Source: an uncultured Desulfobacterium sp. (GTDB lineage: Bacteria > Desulfobacterota > Desulfobacteria > Desulfobacterales > Desulfobacteraceae). From it: 13,120 nt of DNA. Where the stretch lies: assembly GCA_937124525.1 (NCBI GenBank), contig CAKZLA010000022.1, positions 1-13,120 on the forward strand, given 5' to 3'. Position 1 is the first letter of the stretch. The number at the start of each line of letters is the position of its first letter. The notes under the pieces are model-generated. The model was not told where the DNA came from. It made no database searches and was given only the letters and a program-made list of their open reading frames with translations. The position numbers were made by a program, and so were the translations under genes. Positions 12,884 through 13,120 of this stretch are shown here, one piece after another.

Positions 12884-13120
12884 TCAGCTAAGTTTCACAG
12901 CGGCATTTTCAGCGGCCAGCATGACATGGTAGTTTAAGGGTGATGCCGTTAAAAGCGGATGCGTGGCATACTGCATCACCGCCAGTTGTTCCGCAGTGAG
13001 ATGGGCCTGGATTCCTGCGGCAATGATGTTGACCATATCAGAAACAGCTTCACCACCACTGACGTGCCCCCCGATGACCTGGCCGTTGTCCCTGCGAAAG
13101 AGAAGTTGAATTCTCATGTT
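12884..13120 (-). CDS. Pyridine nucleotide-disulfide oxidoreductase, C-terminal part (runs off the window)
   Basis: Only the last 78 codons are in the window; the frame continues past the right edge, so the Met near the edge is probably internal. The segment GQVIGGHVSGGEAVSDMVN, IIAAGIQAHLTAEQLAVM and ATHPLLTASP is the C-terminal dimerisation domain of class I flavin disulfide reductases and NADH-oxidase or CoA-disulfide-reductase-like enzymes, in which the conserved HP faces the partner's active site. Which substrate it uses (NADH oxidase, CoA disulfide, polysulfide, lipoamide-like) needs the missing N-terminal two thirds. It is transcribed on the minus strand and ends at a strong hairpin. 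Confidence 0.85.
   Translation of the reverse strand, partial: NMRIQLLFRRDNGQVIGGHVSGGEAVSDMVNIIAAGIQAHLTAEQLAVMQYATHPLLTASPLNYHVMLAAENAAVKLS

Overview
The window looks like chromosomal DNA of a strictly anaerobic, Gram-negative bacterium, most plausibly a sulfate reducer of the Desulfobacterales (Desulfobacter-like). This rests on an indolepyruvate:ferredoxin oxidoreductase, an iron-dependent alcohol dehydrogenase behind a candidate sigma-54 promoter, moderate GC content and intergenic regions crowded with palindromic repeats. The assignment is inference. No rRNA, tRNA, CRISPR array, phage or complete transposase gene is visible.

Layout. Plus strand, left: a fused methionine sulfoxide reductase (msrAB, 253-1395), then a repeat-filled spacer, then iorA and iorB (1713-4212). 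Minus strand, convergent with iorB: two tandem small heat shock proteins (4241-5094) with a sigma-70-like promoter upstream. A spacer of more than 800 bp (5095-5953) has no credible gene but holds several repeats and a nested 139-nt hairpin. Minus strand again: an iron alcohol dehydrogenase (5954-7120), a second non-coding spacer (7121-7925) with an orphan terminator, a 92-bp repeat and a 102-bp miniature transposable element, then endonuclease IV (nfo, 7926-8816), flanked on both sides by copies of the 92-bp repeat. Next is a four-gene polar amino-acid ABC transporter on the minus strand: binding protein, permease, ATPase, permease (12249 down to 9013). Its first gene is separated from the rest by a terminator-like attenuator. 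Another repeat-rich spacer (12250-12883) precedes the C-terminal end of a flavin disulfide reductase at the right edge.

How the genes fit together. IorAB, the amino-acid importer and the alcohol dehydrogenase suit peptide or amino-acid fermentation: amino acids are imported, aromatic 2-oxoacids are oxidised with reduction of ferredoxin, and aldehydes or alcohols are interconverted. MsrAB, Hsp20, Nfo and the disulfide reductase are oxidative or proteotoxic stress functions. The genes appear to form independent transcription units rather than one system, and I see no clear undescribed multi-gene machine. The unusual content is in the spacers (two miniature-element candidates, modular dispersed repeats, a large hairpin) and in three gene-level details: a missing cysteine in each ferredoxin motif of IorA, two well-formed translation starts in msrAB, and a tetranucleotide repeat in the promoter region of the ABC operon.
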